Positions 25,475 to 36,723 are shown, counted from the stretch's first letter. The stretch is 64,000 bases of DNA from Eretmocerus hayati (GCA_029851415.1 CM056743.1:24342905-24406904), one strand, 5' to 3'. Numbers and translations are program-made. The notes: a model not told the origin generated them from the letters alone.

Positions 25475-27639
25475 CTACTGCCTATTTAGGGGATTGGACC
25501 TTTTGACGGACAACTTTTGGGATGTCTCAAGATGACGTGGAAATGATACCGTTCATCTGTTGGAGAAAAATTGTCCCCATATTCACCAGTCACCAACTGA
25601 CATCGTTAGAACGATCTCATGGGGAAATCTGGAGGAACACAACTGATCTACAACTATTTGGCCGAATTAAGTAGTGAACTCTGTCTAACCTGAATAGTAA
25701 TGAAAGCTCTTCTGAAGATCAAAACCTATCAGTATGGAGTTGTCCAGCTCCAAAATGGGAGATGAAAATGAATCACAGAGCCAATTACTCAATACAAATC
25801 ATTTCACAACCGCAATCAAGTTCAATGATTCTGAAATACCAGCATTTTCATACTGCGTTCCTACTCTCTTGACAAGATTCTTGTTTCATTCAGGGGTGGG
25901 ATAGTGAAAAGATCCACTTTCAATGATTTTGTTCACACCATCCACACATGTGGTGATGCCATAAACCCGGAATTCGTCATAACTTTTGATCATGGAATTT
26001 TGAGAAAATCCTGAAACATCCCTAGCTACGCTAGAAACAATTTTCCATAACAATGGAGTCTCTAGATGCTTCCATTTTGGTGAAAAATGGAGGAACCAAA
26101 TATTCTCAATTCGTAATTTTGCTATGTTCTTTCATTTTGCAACTAGTCATCCACTAATTTGATACCAGAAATATCTCTTGACGCTGAAAAAATGTGGTCC
26201 GAATTGAATAGGCTAATTATCATACAGATTGAGACTAGTGAATAAAAGAATCATCGCGGCAAAACGGAAAATTACAAGATTCCCAAGTGTTCATGCTAAG
26301 AATTTTCACTCTGATTACTTGTTACAGTGGGGGCATTACTTTTTATTTCATCGAAAAATTTCCATAACACGCTGAGTACATAGTTGACTGCGTATACATG
26401 AAGATAGCAGAGGCGCTGATGTGCGTTCACCTATGGAGCGAGTATGTACTAGGGTGAAAAAAATTCATACCCGCATGAATATTTACGGGCCGCGAAACGG
26501 CTGTTGCACCTCGTAAAGCTCGAACGCGAGGGCGTGACGTAATTCAATGCGGTACCCTGTTTCGGCAGCAGCCCTTGTTATATATGTAGCATACCCTCGT
26601 ATAACCTGACTCGTATTAGAGGAAATGATGTCATTATTGTAACGCAACAAAGGTGAGCCGCTATCCATATACATGCAAAAAGTATACCTCAAAAGGGCTA
26701 AAGTTATGAGCTTTTGTGACGTGCTTTGGTCGAGAATAACTTTATCCATGAATTTTCAATTTTCTCTACCAGTACTTTTCCAGCCAACAACTCAATTGTC
26801 AAAGAATTCATGGTGTGATGAGTCGAGGTCCTATGCTGATTATTGCAGCGTATTTTTGCATGCATAATCTTCTCTGATTCTTTCCCGTATTCAGTTTAGA
26901 TCTATTAGCGGAAACGCGATGATAACATTTGATGAAATATGGGAACCTGGACAGGTGAAGTCGAGTCTTTGATTTGATGCCATAGCTACAGTTTGTCATG
27001 ATATTTAATTCATTAACTAGAATATTGTGAGTTATTGAATTCAAAGGGAACAAGAGGTTAATTTACTGTTAACGCTTGCTCACAAAAAATCATCAGGAAG
27101 GGTGGAGATCATCCTCGACATATTTTGAACTGCTGAAAACGAACCTGAACTAGGGACAGCGCCACCCTCTGGCCATTTTCGAGCAATATTTATGGGTTAA
27201 AAAATATCTGAGGATTGGTTCTCCCGTTTTAGAGGATAATTGAGACTCCTTACAGCAGAACTAAGGCTGGGATCATTTTGCCATCAAATTTTGCATCAAG
27301 ATTTTATTCTTTTTTCATTTTTGTATCCCCTCCGGAAGTTAGAAAAAACCCTCCAGATGTCAAAAAGGAGAACCAAATCAAAATCCACATCAAATTTTAC
27401 ACCGAGAGTGTATGTATTGAAACATTTTAGCGATGACGAGAAACTGAAGAGCAACGCGAGCGAGAAATCACACATGTCGGGCTCCGTAAGAGCATATGTA
27501 GGCTGTGTAAGTGTGGTGATTCTCTTAGTGATTCCTGTCCTGCTCCTCATCTTTGGCTTCTTTCATCACTGGAGATTCCCAAAGAGGATGTCCCCGATGT
27601 AAAATTTGACAGAAATCTGACCCCGCCCTCAGTTTTGAC
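25475..27639. other. noncoding stretch, nothing firmly recognised
   Basis: No exon with a known domain. A plus-strand frame ending at 27602 contains a plausible membrane-spanning stretch (VILLVIPVLLLIFGFF) just before the BEL/Pao insertion, but I cannot connect it to a family or define exon borders. I treat it as unproven. Confidence 0.35.
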
Positions 27640-27644
27640 CTATC
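27640..27644. repeat. 5-bp target site duplication, left
   Basis: CTATC precedes the left LTR and recurs directly after the right LTR (33725-33729). Five bases fits BEL/Pao integrases. Confidence 0.85.
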
Positions 27645-27894
27645 TGTGGAAAATATGTTGAGTATGTGTGCGTGAGCGACAGTAGCGCCGACGCGCGCGA
27701 GAGACAGGGAGCAGCAGTCAGTCGGGCAAGAGCTCGGAGAGCGAGCGGTTTGTGCTCGTGGCTCTGCCATTTTCATCTGTATTTTTGTATCTTATTGTAA
27801 ACCTAGTTCTGTAGTCAACTTTCGAATAAATTCTTTTAGTAATCTTGAAACACAGCGTGGAGACTCATTTACTCGACAGCCTGTTTAATTGAAA
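27645..27894 (+). repeat. 5' LTR of the BEL/Pao element
   Basis: Begins TGTGGAAAATATG and ends CCTGTTTAATTGAAA. The 250 bases appear identical to 33475-33724. An AATAAA at 27825-27830 is a likely polyadenylation signal. The first half is G+C-rich with several GCGCGAGAGA-type stretches. The end is not the usual CA, but the border is fixed by the flanking CTATC duplication. Confidence 0.95.
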
Positions 27895-27897
27895 TAG

Positions 27898-27913
27898 TGG
27901 CGACCGTGACAGG
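27898..27913 (+). promoter_or_regulatory. primer binding site candidate
   Basis: TGGCGACCGTGACAGG begins three bases after the 5' LTR, the usual place for the tRNA primer site. A TGGCGACC-type site is common in BEL/Pao elements. I have not identified the matching tRNA. Confidence 0.65.
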
Positions 27914-27979
27914 ACTGTCGGAAATCGTCGTTTACGAGTCTCATATTTGTGTTTAATCACAGTGCGCGTGTGTTTCAAT

Positions 27980-30900
27980 ATGGAGGCTACTAAAAAACGT
28001 AGAACAGTGCTTCGTAGTGCTTTTACGAGGGCATGTACGTCTCTAAAAGAAAAAGTCGACGCTCAAGGACCCCTGGACGATGTGCTCATAGATTTCGAGT
28101 TTCTCGAGTCGAAATATAATGAACTGGTGAAGGTGCACGCTGCCTATAGCGCACTTATCTATGACTCAAAAACCGAAGAGGAAATTGATGCCGAGCTACA
28201 GGGCGATGATGAGTATACCAAGAAATTCATCACGTGCAAAAGGCAAGTGTCGAACATGAAACAAGCAGCTGAAGAGCGGGCTCGCATGGCAAATAACCCG
28301 ACATCGAACGGGTCACAAACACTTCCTTCGTCGGCGAATTCGGAGCAACAAAGTTCCCTGAAACTACCTAAAATCGAGTTCCCGAAATTCTCGGGTAGCG
28401 TGAAGGAGTGGTTGCCGTTTTGGTGTGTCTTCAAAAAGGTTCATGAAGATCGCACGATGAAGCTCGAAGATAAGCTGCACTACCTTCTGCTCGCAACTAC
28501 GAAAGGCTCACGTGCGCGCGAGATCGTTGCGAGTTTTCCTCCGACTGCAGACAACTATTTGAAAGCATTTGCAGCTCTGAAACAGCGTTTCGGTCGCGAC
28601 GACCTCCTAGTTGAATTCTACGTCCGAGAACTGCTGAGTCTGGTACTGCAGAATGCAGCCAATGGGAATCAAAAGGTATCGCTAACAGTGATATACGATA
28701 AGCTTGGATCGTATGTGCGCGCCCTGGATTCGCTCGGAGTCACATCCGATAAATGTGCCGCCATGCTTTACCCCCTCGTCGAGTCGTCGTTACCGGAAGA
28801 GGTATTACGAGCCTGGCAAAGAAGCGGCCATAACAAGAAATCGGACGGTGCAGCGAATGATGCCGCCGACGAAAATGATCGGCTCTCGAAACTCCTGAAA
28901 TTCTTACAAGAAGAGGTAGAAGATCAAGAACGCATCGACATGGCTATGCAGGGTTTCGGGCTATCGGCAACGTCGGCGAATTCGAGGAAACCAACCAGAC
29001 AGCAACAACAACAACAGCAGCAGCAGCAGCAGCAGCGTAGCAGAGAAGCAGTCAAAGAAGAAACCAGTGCGAGTGCGAGTGCATTGCTAACAACGAGCGC
29101 GACGAAGAGTGGTGTTGTGTCGTGTGTGTTTTGTAAAGAACAACATGAATCCGAAGGTTGTGAAAAGGCGAGATCTATGTCTCTTGATGAAAGGAAAGAT
29201 TGTGTGAAAAGAGTGAGTGCTTGTTTAAACTGTTTGAAGCACGGCCATATGGCGAGAAAATGTAGAGTTAACGTTAAGTGCGCATGGTGTGGTAAGAAAC
29301 ATGTGTTGCTGATGTGTGCGAATGTGAGTTTGGGCGATGTTTCGCGGAATGGCGCTGCGACCGATAGCAAAACGAAATCGCACACGTCGAATGGCGAAGT
29401 AAGTCTAGCAACGATGACTTTTGCCCCCGAGGTGCGTTTGCAAACGTTGCTTGTTTTATTGTATTCTGACACCGGCGAGAAAGTGGTTCGCGCGATAATA
29501 GACTCGGCTTCGATGCGTTCGTATGTGCGGGCGTCTATAGCACGAGAGTTGGGCTACGTACCGCAGAGTGACCTCGAGATAGGGCATTCATTGTTCGGTG
29601 GTGTCCAAGCCGCTCGAAAGAGACATAATCTTTTGAAAATACGCGTTGCGAATATAGATCGATCTTTCGCCTGCAATTTCGACGCGCTCGATCAAGAGAC
29701 TATTTGCGACACTATTCCGCCCATCCCAAAGTGCGTTTGGGTAGACACCTTGCGCAAAGAGGGCATTGTTCTTTCCGACGTGAGTGAGGAGAGAAGGCCG
29801 ATTGATGTACTTATTGGGGCTGATGTTGCGGGTCAGATTCTCACTGGACGTAAACTCACGGTTGATAGTAGTGTCACAGTCTTCGAAACATTGCTTGGGT
29901 GTACGGTTTTGGGTAAGATCAGAGTTGACATTCTAGATCTCCAAAAGCCGAAACAGATACCCGTGTTACTCACACAAGAACTCGACGCGCCTGACCTGTG
30001 GAAGTTAGATGTACTAGGAATTTCAGATCCGATCGAGAAACTTGATAAGGCGGTCCGCGATCAAAAAACGCGAGATTTTGTCGACAGTACTTTGCAAATC
30101 TCTGATGAAGGCCGGTACATAGTCAAGCTCCCGTGGAAATTAGATCACGCGCCATTGCCGGATAATTCCAATCTTGCTCATAAGAGGCTTCTTTCCACGA
30201 TAGTCAAACTTCAGAAGATGTGCATGTTGGATGATTACGGTGAAGTTTTGAAAGGGTGGAATCGAGAAAAGGTCATAGAAAGAGTTGTGTTGACCAACAA
30301 TGCTAAGAATTGTCATTATTTGCCCCACCGCGCAGTCGTGAAGGAAAATAGTACCACGAGGATTCGCCCGGTATTCGATGCCTCCGCGCGTACACAAGGT
30401 AACCCTTCTCTCAACGAGTGTCTCGAGAGTGGACCGAATCTCATCGAGCTCGTACCTTCCTCAATCAATCGCTTCCGCGAAGGAAAAATCGGTGTGATAT
30501 CTGATATTAAAGCCGCTTTCTTGCAAATTCTCGTCGCGGAAGGAGACAGAGACATGCTTCGTTTTCTGTGGATCGAAGATGGAGAGATCGTTATTTACAG
30601 GCACTGTCGCGTTGTTTTCGGTTTGAATTGTAGCCCCTTTTTGTTGGCAGTAGTCCTCATGATACACTTAGAAAAAATTCTGAAACTTCTTTTAGCCAGG
30701 GCGGTTCCTCTCGAACGAGAATCGGCATGTGATGGGGGAGAAGTATCTAAATGGAGCGTGAAAACTCTCAAAAAATTGAAAGAAGCTTTTTACGTGGACA
30801 ACTGTGTCACAAGCGTCGAAACGCCCACCGATTTACATCAATTCATCAATGAATCTACGGCGGTTTTAGCCGAGGGACAATTTAATTTGCGTGGTTGGGA

Positions 30901-32635
30901 ATACACGCGAGATTCTCTTCCAAATGATGTCTCATCCGTTCTCGGGCTTCTCTGGAATAAGACAGATGATACATTAAGAGTTAACATTTCCGCGATCGAA
31001 AGCGGTCCTCCTTGTGTAGTGACAAAACGAGCCATCTTGTCCATGGCACACAAGATTTTCGACCCCATCGGCTATACGTGTCCCGCGACTCTACAACTCA
31101 AAATTCTTCTTGCACGGTTGTGGCGTGAAGAGTGCGATTGGGACTCTCAAGTGAACGAGGAGCATCGACGTGAGTTCGTTTCATGGGTGGGCGAGTTGGA
31201 TGCGTTGAGTAAAATTGCCATCCCTCGATTCATCGGCGCGGGCAAACTTACACTCCACGCGTTCGGAGATGCGAGCAATTTGGGGCACGCGGCCGTTGTC
31301 TTTGCTCGATTGGTCGAAGGTGATGAGGTGAGTGTACATTTGATGAGTGCTAGGGCACGTATTGCGCCCAAAGAGGCGACTATACCCCGTCTTGAACTAT
31401 TAGCTGCACTTATTGCTGCGCGTCTTGCCGACGGCGTTATAAAATCTTTGTCACGCGCTGTAGAGGAAGTGTTTTATTGGTCTGATTCGACTACTGTTTT
31501 GGCGTGGCGAAAGAATCAATCATCCCTGAATGTCTTTGTGGCAAATCGTGTGAAGGAGATTAATTTGTTGACGAGTAGCGGAGAGTGGCGTTTTGTACCA
31601 GGGGAAATGAACCCGGCTGACTTGCCGTCGCGAGGGTGCACTCCCGCTCAACTGCTCCAGTCGCAGTGGTGGTTCGGTCCCAAATGGCTCCTCAAGCCCA
31701 AAGACCTTTGGCCGAATGAGTACGGGAGTGAGAATGACGAATTCATTGCAAGTGGCTATAAGAAATGTAAGTCGGTTGTTATGACGTGTGTAACTGATGA
31801 TGTAAAATTCAGTGTGAGAGAGATCTTTTCATCGTACACTAAATTAATACGCTTTGTTGCGTGGGTTCGACGATTTATAGCTAATTGTAAGAGACGAATT
31901 TCAGCCCGACAAAGAAATGAACCACTCAAGCCAGTTGAAAGCGGTGGAAAGAATTACCTGTTGTACAGTGAGATGGCTAAAGCTGAATGTGTTATTCTAA
32001 AGCATTTGCAAGAAAAGTTATTTTCAAATTCTGGTCAGAAACAATTATCTTCTTTCAAAACCTTGAAGAACTCAGAGGGATTGATTGTATTGCAAACACG
32101 TGTTTCGAACCGCAAAGACTTTCAAAATTTTATGTATCCAGTATTGTTAAGCCGGCACGAGATAGTTGATTTGCTCATCCGCGAGACACACGAACGTTGC
32201 GGGCATTTGGGGGTGCAAGTTGTGATGAATGTGTTACGTGAGAAATTTTGGATTATAGCTGCCCGTTGTGCTGTGAAGAAAGTTTTGCGTGAGTGTGTAA
32301 CGTGTAAGAGGCAGTTGGCCAAACGTTTGCAGTGTGAGACGCCACCATTGCCGCCTGAACGGGTTCGCGATGCAAGGGTCTTTGAAGTTACAGGAGTGGA
32401 TCTCGCAGGACCACTGTATATAAAGGGAGGAGGAAAGGTGTGGATCTGTATTTTTACTTGCGCCGTGTACCGTGCCGTTCACCTAGAGTTACTCTCCTCA
32501 TTGAGTTCTGATGCGTTTGGTGAAGGTCTGCGCCGCTTCGTCGCGCGGAGGGGCCGCGTGAAGACAATTTTTTGTGATAACGGTTTGAACTTTGTAGGAC
32601 TCTACAACGCTCTTAAAGAGCTCGACTGGGACTAG
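27980..32635 (+). CDS. BEL/Pao gag-pol polyprotein, ends early in integrase
   Basis: The frame is open from 27947. The ATG at 27980 is a likely start, because it has the better context and begins a basic MEATKKRR. Residue numbers below count from 27947. Gag, DUF1759-like, lies at about 120-320 (PKFSG and LPFW motifs), followed by a glutamine run near 355. Two zinc knuckles follow: CVFCKEQHESEGC and, near 426, CLNCLKHGHMARKC. The aspartic protease motif IIDSAS is near 518. Reverse transcriptase runs about 780-970, with FDAS near 810 and FYVDN near 947. RNase H has GDAS near 1106, PRLELLAAL near 1147 and WSDS near 1178. The integrase HHCC zinc domain is about 1413-1453, with catalytic Asp near 1485 (GVDLAG) and Asp near 1543 (CDNG). 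A TAG at 32633-32635 stops translation before the third catalytic residue. The frame continues after the stop. The protein as read would lack a working integrase core. Confidence 0.92.
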   Translation: MEATKKRRTVLRSAFTRACTSLKEKVDAQGPLDDVLIDFEFLESKYNELVKVHAAYSALIYDSKTEEEIDAELQGDDEYTKKFITCKRQVSNMKQAAEERARMANNPTSNGSQTLPSSANSEQQSSLKLPKIEFPKFSGSVKEWLPFWCVFKKVHEDRTMKLEDKLHYLLLATTKGSRAREIVASFPPTADNYLKAFAALKQRFGRDDLLVEFYVRELLSLVLQNAANGNQKVSLTVIYDKLGSYVRALDSLGVTSDKCAAMLYPLVESSLPEEVLRAWQRSGHNKKSDGAANDAADENDRLSKLLKFLQEEVEDQERIDMAMQGFGLSATSANSRKPTRQQQQQQQQQQQQRSREAVKEETSASASALLTTSATKSGVVSCVFCKEQHESEGCEKARSMSLDERKDCVKRVSACLNCLKHGHMARKCRVNVKCAWCGKKHVLLMCANVSLGDVSRNGAATDSKTKSHTSNGEVSLATMTFAPEVRLQTLLVLLYSDTGEKVVRAIIDSASMRSYVRASIARELGYVPQSDLEIGHSLFGGVQAARKRHNLLKIRVANIDRSFACNFDALDQETICDTIPPIPKCVWVDTLRKEGIVLSDVSEERRPIDVLIGADVAGQILTGRKLTVDSSVTVFETLLGCTVLGKIRVDILDLQKPKQIPVLLTQELDAPDLWKLDVLGISDPIEKLDKAVRDQKTRDFVDSTLQISDEGRYIVKLPWKLDHAPLPDNSNLAHKRLLSTIVKLQKMCMLDDYGEVLKGWNREKVIERVVLTNNAKNCHYLPHRAVVKENSTTRIRPVFDASARTQGNPSLNECLESGPNLIELVPSSINRFREGKIGVISDIKAAFLQILVAEGDRDMLRFLWIEDGEIVIYRHCRVVFGLNCSPFLLAVVLMIHLEKILKLLLARAVPLERESACDGGEVSKWSVKTLKKLKEAFYVDNCVTSVETPTDLHQFINESTAVLAEGQFNLRGWEYTRDSLPNDVSSVLGLLWNKTDDTLRVNISAIESGPPCVVTKRAILSMAHKIFDPIGYTCPATLQLKILLARLWREECDWDSQVNEEHRREFVSWVGELDALSKIAIPRFIGAGKLTLHAFGDASNLGHAAVVFARLVEGDEVSVHLMSARARIAPKEATIPRLELLAALIAARLADGVIKSLSRAVEEVFYWSDSTTVLAWRKNQSSLNVFVANRVKEINLLTSSGEWRFVPGEMNPADLPSRGCTPAQLLQSQWWFGPKWLLKPKDLWPNEYGSENDEFIASGYKKCKSVVMTCVTDDVKFSVREIFSSYTKLIRFVAWVRRFIANCKRRISARQRNEPLKPVESGGKNYLLYSEMAKAECVILKHLQEKLFSNSGQKQLSSFKTLKNSEGLIVLQTRVSNRKDFQNFMYPVLLSRHEIVDLLIRETHERCGHLGVQVVMNVLREKFWIIAARCAVKKVLRECVTCKRQLAKRLQCETPPLPPERVRDARVFEVTGVDLAGPLYIKGGGKVWICIFTCAVYRAVHLELLSSLSSDAFGEGLRRFVARRGRVKTIFCDNGLNFVGLYNALKELDWD
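28998..29037 (+). repeat. (CAA/CAG)n polyglutamine tract in gag
   Basis: About thirteen consecutive glutamine codons, CAA first then CAG, between the gag core and the zinc knuckles. A CAG run of this type can vary in length between copies of the element. Confidence 0.85.
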
Positions 32636-33420
32636 ATCACAAAGCAGGCCTCCCTTTGCGCGATTGAGTGGCGTTTCAACCCTCCATCCGCACCTTGGTG
32701 GGGCGGTTGGTGGGAGAGAATTGTGGGCGTAGTAAAATCAGTTTTGCGAAAGGTGCTCGGTAAAGCGCTTCTTTCTTACGAAAGCCTAGCAACTTCTCTT
32801 TGCGATACAGAAGCCGTGATAAATGCCCGTCCCTTGACTTATTTGTCAAGTGATCCTGATGATTTGCGCCCTCTCACGCCGGCCATGTTCTTGCAAGAAT
32901 TGTGCGAAACTGGAATGCCTGATCTTGATGCACTTGACCGATCAAAGTTGGATGAGAAACTTGTGCGCCTGCAACAGATTCGGGAAAATTTGCGTGCTCG
33001 TTTTCGCACCGAATATTTGAGCCAACTTCTTTCGGTGAAGGAAAAATCAGAGATTCGCGAGATACGGGTCGGAGACGTTGTTTTAATTAAAGATGACAAT
33101 AAAAAACGGGTCAGTTGGCCGCTAGCGCGTGTCGTCGAAAAAATTGTCGGGCGGGACGGGAACGCTCGCGTCTATGTCCTCAAAACGAAAAATGGGATTG
33201 ATAAAACGGCCGATACAGCGTTTGTTCCCGCTAGAAGTCAGTGATTGTGACCCAAATCTTTCGCCTAGTTCAAGCTTGCGAAGCGAGCACAAAAAATCTG
33301 AAGAGGCAGCCGTCTGCCCAGAGAGAAAAAATGCGAGTTGTGGAAACGGAACGCGTTCCATCACTACTAGAAGTGGTCGTACTATACGACGCCCTCGCCG
33401 TTTGGAAGATAAGGAATGAG
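32636..33420 (+). pseudogene. BEL/Pao integrase C-terminal part after stop, with frameshift
   Basis: Directly after the TAG the same frame continues with integrase sequence. It includes WWERIVG, which carries the expected third acidic residue of the D,D,E triad, and a C-terminal region typical of BEL/Pao (ARPLTYLSSDPDD, then GDVVLIKDD). This frame closes at 33242-33244. The usual end of BEL/Pao polyproteins, here IKRPIQRLFPLEV and then TRSGRTIRRPRRLE, is in another frame and closes at 33418-33420. A small insertion or deletion near 33190-33210 therefore separates them. There are two independent lesions in an element whose LTRs look identical. Confidence 0.85.
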
Positions 33421-33461
33421 TATTTCCCGAGTTGTGTTTTGAAAATCCTGAAAGAATTTCC

Positions 33462-33474
33462 AAAAGGGGGAGGA
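33462..33474 (+). promoter_or_regulatory. polypurine tract
   Basis: AAAAGGGGGAGGA lies directly before the 3' LTR, where plus-strand DNA synthesis of LTR elements is primed. Confidence 0.85.
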
Positions 33475-33724
33475 TGTGGAAAATATGTTGAGTATGTGTG
33501 CGTGAGCGACAGTAGCGCCGACGCGCGCGAGAGACAGGGAGCAGCAGTCAGTCGGGCAAGAGCTCGGAGAGCGAGCGGTTTGTGCTCGTGGCTCTGCCAT
33601 TTTCATCTGTATTTTTGTATCTTATTGTAAACCTAGTTCTGTAGTCAACTTTCGAATAAATTCTTTTAGTAATCTTGAAACACAGCGTGGAGACTCATTT
33701 ACTCGACAGCCTGTTTAATTGAAA
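33475..33724 (+). repeat. 3' LTR of the BEL/Pao element
   Basis: TGTGGAAAATATG to CCTGTTTAATTGAAA, 250 bases, no difference from the 5' LTR found by reading. AATAAA at 33655-33660. Followed directly by the CTATC duplication. Confidence 0.95.
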
Positions 33725-33729
33725 CTATC
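33725..33729. repeat. 5-bp target site duplication, right
   Basis: CTATC, matching 27640-27644. Confidence 0.85.
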
Positions 33730-33835
33730 AAGTCACGATTTTGGCAGGGATTTTGGTTTAGACCAAAATACCCCACCTTGGAGATTTGAGCACATCTAGC
33801 GTTTTTTCCAGCTTCCTAGAGGGTACACAGATTAT

Positions 33836-34162
33836 AGGGATTGGAAACATCTGTCGGGTTGCCGTCAAACAGGCGTTTTTCCCTCCAAGATGGCCGCCTT
33901 AGGGTTTAGATTTAGCACTGGGTGGATGGGGCCGTGTTCATAATATTGAGTTTCTACCTGTCCCCGGTCATCAAATGCCCATCGGACGCAATAATGAGTA
34001 GACCAGATTCAAGCATAAATGCCCTATGCCAGACTGAGTGAGCTCAGCCGTGAATAATACAAAAGCCCTAACCCTACCAATGCTAAATCTAGATCCAACG
34101 GTAGCCATTTTACGCCTGTTTGCAAGCAACCCGACAACCATGTCCAATCTCTATTAGAAGAT
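33836..34162. mobile_element. foldback element next to the BEL/Pao copy
   Basis: Left arm about 33836-33945 and right arm about 34050-34162 are inverted partners. Shared blocks include GATTGGAAACAT against an inverted ATGTCCAATC, GTCGGGTTGC, CAAACAGGCGT, ATGGCNNCC and AGATTTAGCA. The loop is about 100 bases. True ends and duplications were not found, so the element may extend further on both sides and could already have been present when the retrotransposon landed just upstream. Confidence 0.65.
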
Positions 34163-34908
34163 AAGTTTTCTGATTGAAATTTTATGGCAGAAACTTTATC
34201 TTCTTCAGTGTTGCTCTAAAAAATCTCGATTCGCCTTTAAGACAGAATCTCTCACCCAGGTATTTTTGTTACCCATGAATATGGTGATATCAAGAAATGG
34301 CTAGAAAATTGCGCTGTTCTGAGTTCGGATTCGTGTTCAGCTGGTCAAAATACAATAGTAATGACTTCCACCTCCTTTGTTCAGAAAAATCTTTTTTGGC
34401 CGTTTAGTTCCTGCTGAATCTGAAGCGAGGAGTGTTTTGCACAATTCCACGATCTCTCTAGATAATTTTCATAATGATGGGCTTACCGGAAGAAATAGAG
34501 TGCCTACAGAAATAGCTGAACGTAAAAAACTCAGCATATCTTTCCCTGAGCTCAATCCCCTACACATGATCTCAAATCATTCACTGTCGAAGATTCCTTG
34601 TAAAGTAGCATCACTTGAAAAAAAGACGACCGTAAAAATAAATCAAATGATGTACTTGTATGCCCAACTGAATCCGTTTCAAGAGGGACAGACCATCCGT
34701 TATACTACTTGATCACGAAGGCATCTTCTCGAGCCTAGAATAACAACTAGGTAGTGGCACCGAGTGAGGGTGGCAAGGACCGCGGTGGTGAACCACTTTA
34801 GTTCGAGCAGGCCTATAATTTGGGCAATTTCTATTCGTTGCACGAAGCGATGGCTCGCGTACGATCGCCTGGTGTGGCTTGCCCAAATCGAATTTCTATT
34901 CGGACCGA

Positions 34909-34936
34909 CCACCACCACCACCACCACCACCACCAT
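34909..34936. repeat. (CAC)n microsatellite
   Basis: About nine CAC units, continuing as CAT/CAC variants to about 34955. Confidence 0.85.
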
Positions 34937-36697
34937 CACAATCATCACCACACATGTAATACGGTATGCATGCATTATCCACTGTGCGAAAGGCGAGCAT
35001 GAGTATCCTAGAGATATTACCATTTTTAGGATACATATGAGTACAATCATATGAGTACAATTCTGGAATATAGAATCTCGTTCGGTGCAGTTTTCGATAA
35101 CTCAAAACGACAAATTGAGACTGGACGTCTCAGACATGACAAGTTCCTTCAAACGATGATCCGAATATTCTTCAATAACAGTGAGATCTTGGAATTTTCG
35201 GCTCATCATCAGTCGTTTATAACACAATGATCACAAAATTAGCACTGGAATGAATTGAGGATATTCATCAGCTACACCGACAGTATTTTAGTTGAATTCA
35301 ACCCGATTGCGTATAATCCCAATGAATCAATGATAATTTATGTTCTAAATTTCTACTGAGTGATAATGATGACAATATGAGATTCTAACATATCTCTCGA
35401 ACCAATCATCTCATAAAGTATGGAAAAAGTGTATCATCCTTTCAAAATTTGCCTTCCGAAAAAAGGGAAAAAACCGTCAGCCATGCTGGATAGAGACCAA
35501 ATCAATCACAATAAAGAAACGAGCAATCGATTGAATGACCTGCGTGTGAATTCCCTGAGAGTTCAAGTTATTTTTCAACGTCATAAATATCTTATACCAT
35601 TTGAGAATTCACTCTCGCATCCCTTTTTTTCACAATCTCAAGTCATACTGAAATAATCGGACATTCACCGTCTCCAAACGATAAAACAAAAAAAGACCAC
35701 AAACCCCCCTTCTGCACCAACGTAAATAAGACACCAATTAATTATCATCGAAATCCGATTGCCGTATCCAGTGCTGATTTGATCCCAAGAGACGAGTAGT
35801 ATCAGTTGATCGAATCCCTACGCAGCGATAACAGGATCAATCCGCTACAAGATGACTCCCTCGGCGGCTCCAACGACGACCCTATTCACACAGTTAGCTA
35901 CCCACGTGGATGTACATTCATACATCCACAATTTGACCGATTGAGTGAGCAACGATTTATCCGTCTAATCGCAGGTGGTGATGACAATTGATTATCTTGA
36001 AATAGTCGTAACTCTATCAAGATCAATACCGTTACTCATTGTTCGAACGAATTTTAGGTCACGGAGGCGTTCCAAAATTGATAAATAAATCATCCATTAC
36101 TGTGAAAAGAAAAAAAAACGAGCATTATTCTGCAGCACATTCGAAAATTCTCAAAATTCATCCAGGGAATGAATATTCATCTTTCACCGAGTGAAAAGGA
36201 TTGTATGCCGAGGAGGAAATTTAAATAGCATTCGGAGCTCTCTCAATTGCAGATACGGTAAAACGAGAGCCAAAAAAAAAATTCTTCGCAACGAAACGGC
36301 TGAACACGAGCGCTTTTCATCCTCAGAGGATTGGTACGAAATTGATCTTGGCAAAAATATTCACTTCAATATCGCAAAACTGCTGACTGAAATTCCATAA
36401 TACCAATACCGTTAATACTCAAAATTTCCAATACACACACTTCTATCGACAAATTCATTGAAATTAAAGAAAAAAAAGAAGGAAAAACATTTCTGGAACA
36501 AGAATATAAATGGGTCAAACAACTTGCCAGTCAGTCAAGCGCCAAGCCGTCGACATCCTCAAACTCTATAAATGAACGTGGAATCCAGGATTAGCAAAAG
36601 TCTCGTAATCCTCATAGCTCCAACATCGGCCTTTGCACACAGTTTAATTCCCCAAGCTAACGAATGAAATATAACGTTGAAAAAGAAGAAAAAGTAC

Positions 36698-36723
36698 CAA
36701 CGACGACGACGACGACGACGACT
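36698..36723. repeat. (ACG)n microsatellite
   Basis: About eight ACG units with a final ACT variant. Confidence 0.85.

Larger units (their letters stand above)
27645..33724 (+). mobile_element. BEL/Pao LTR retrotransposon, 6.1 kb, recently inserted
   Basis: A complete element: 250-bp direct LTRs, primer-binding-site candidate, one gag-pol frame, polypurine tract and a CTATC duplication on both sides. The domain order (DUF1759-type gag, zinc knuckles, aspartic protease, reverse transcriptase, RNase H, integrase) and the internal motifs are those of BEL/Pao. By eye I see no difference between the LTRs, which means insertion very recently in evolutionary time. Yet pol carries an in-frame stop within integrase (32633-32635) and a frameshift near 33190-33210, so this copy should not be autonomous as read. 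Its G+C content is higher than the surrounding DNA. Confidence 0.95.

Noticed and set aside
27361..27602. Plus-strand frame with a basic start and a strong hydrophobic segment, possibly a membrane protein exon.
   Set aside because: No family match and no clear exon borders. The 3' edge runs almost to the BEL/Pao insertion. Too weak to annotate.
28924..29472. A 182-codon open frame on the minus strand with a cysteine run.
   Set aside because: It is the antisense shadow of the gag glutamine tract and zinc-knuckle region.
29498..29530. The protease motif reads DSAS instead of DSGS or DTGS.
   Set aside because: DSAS variants are common in BEL/Pao and related protease domains, so this is not evidence of inactivation.
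30785..30803. Reverse transcriptase box of the BEL/Pao element reads YVDN rather than YVDD, which could be a third lesion.
   Set aside because: As far as I recall, several insect BEL/Pao lineages have a YVDN box, so I do not count it as damage. An alignment of the family would settle it.
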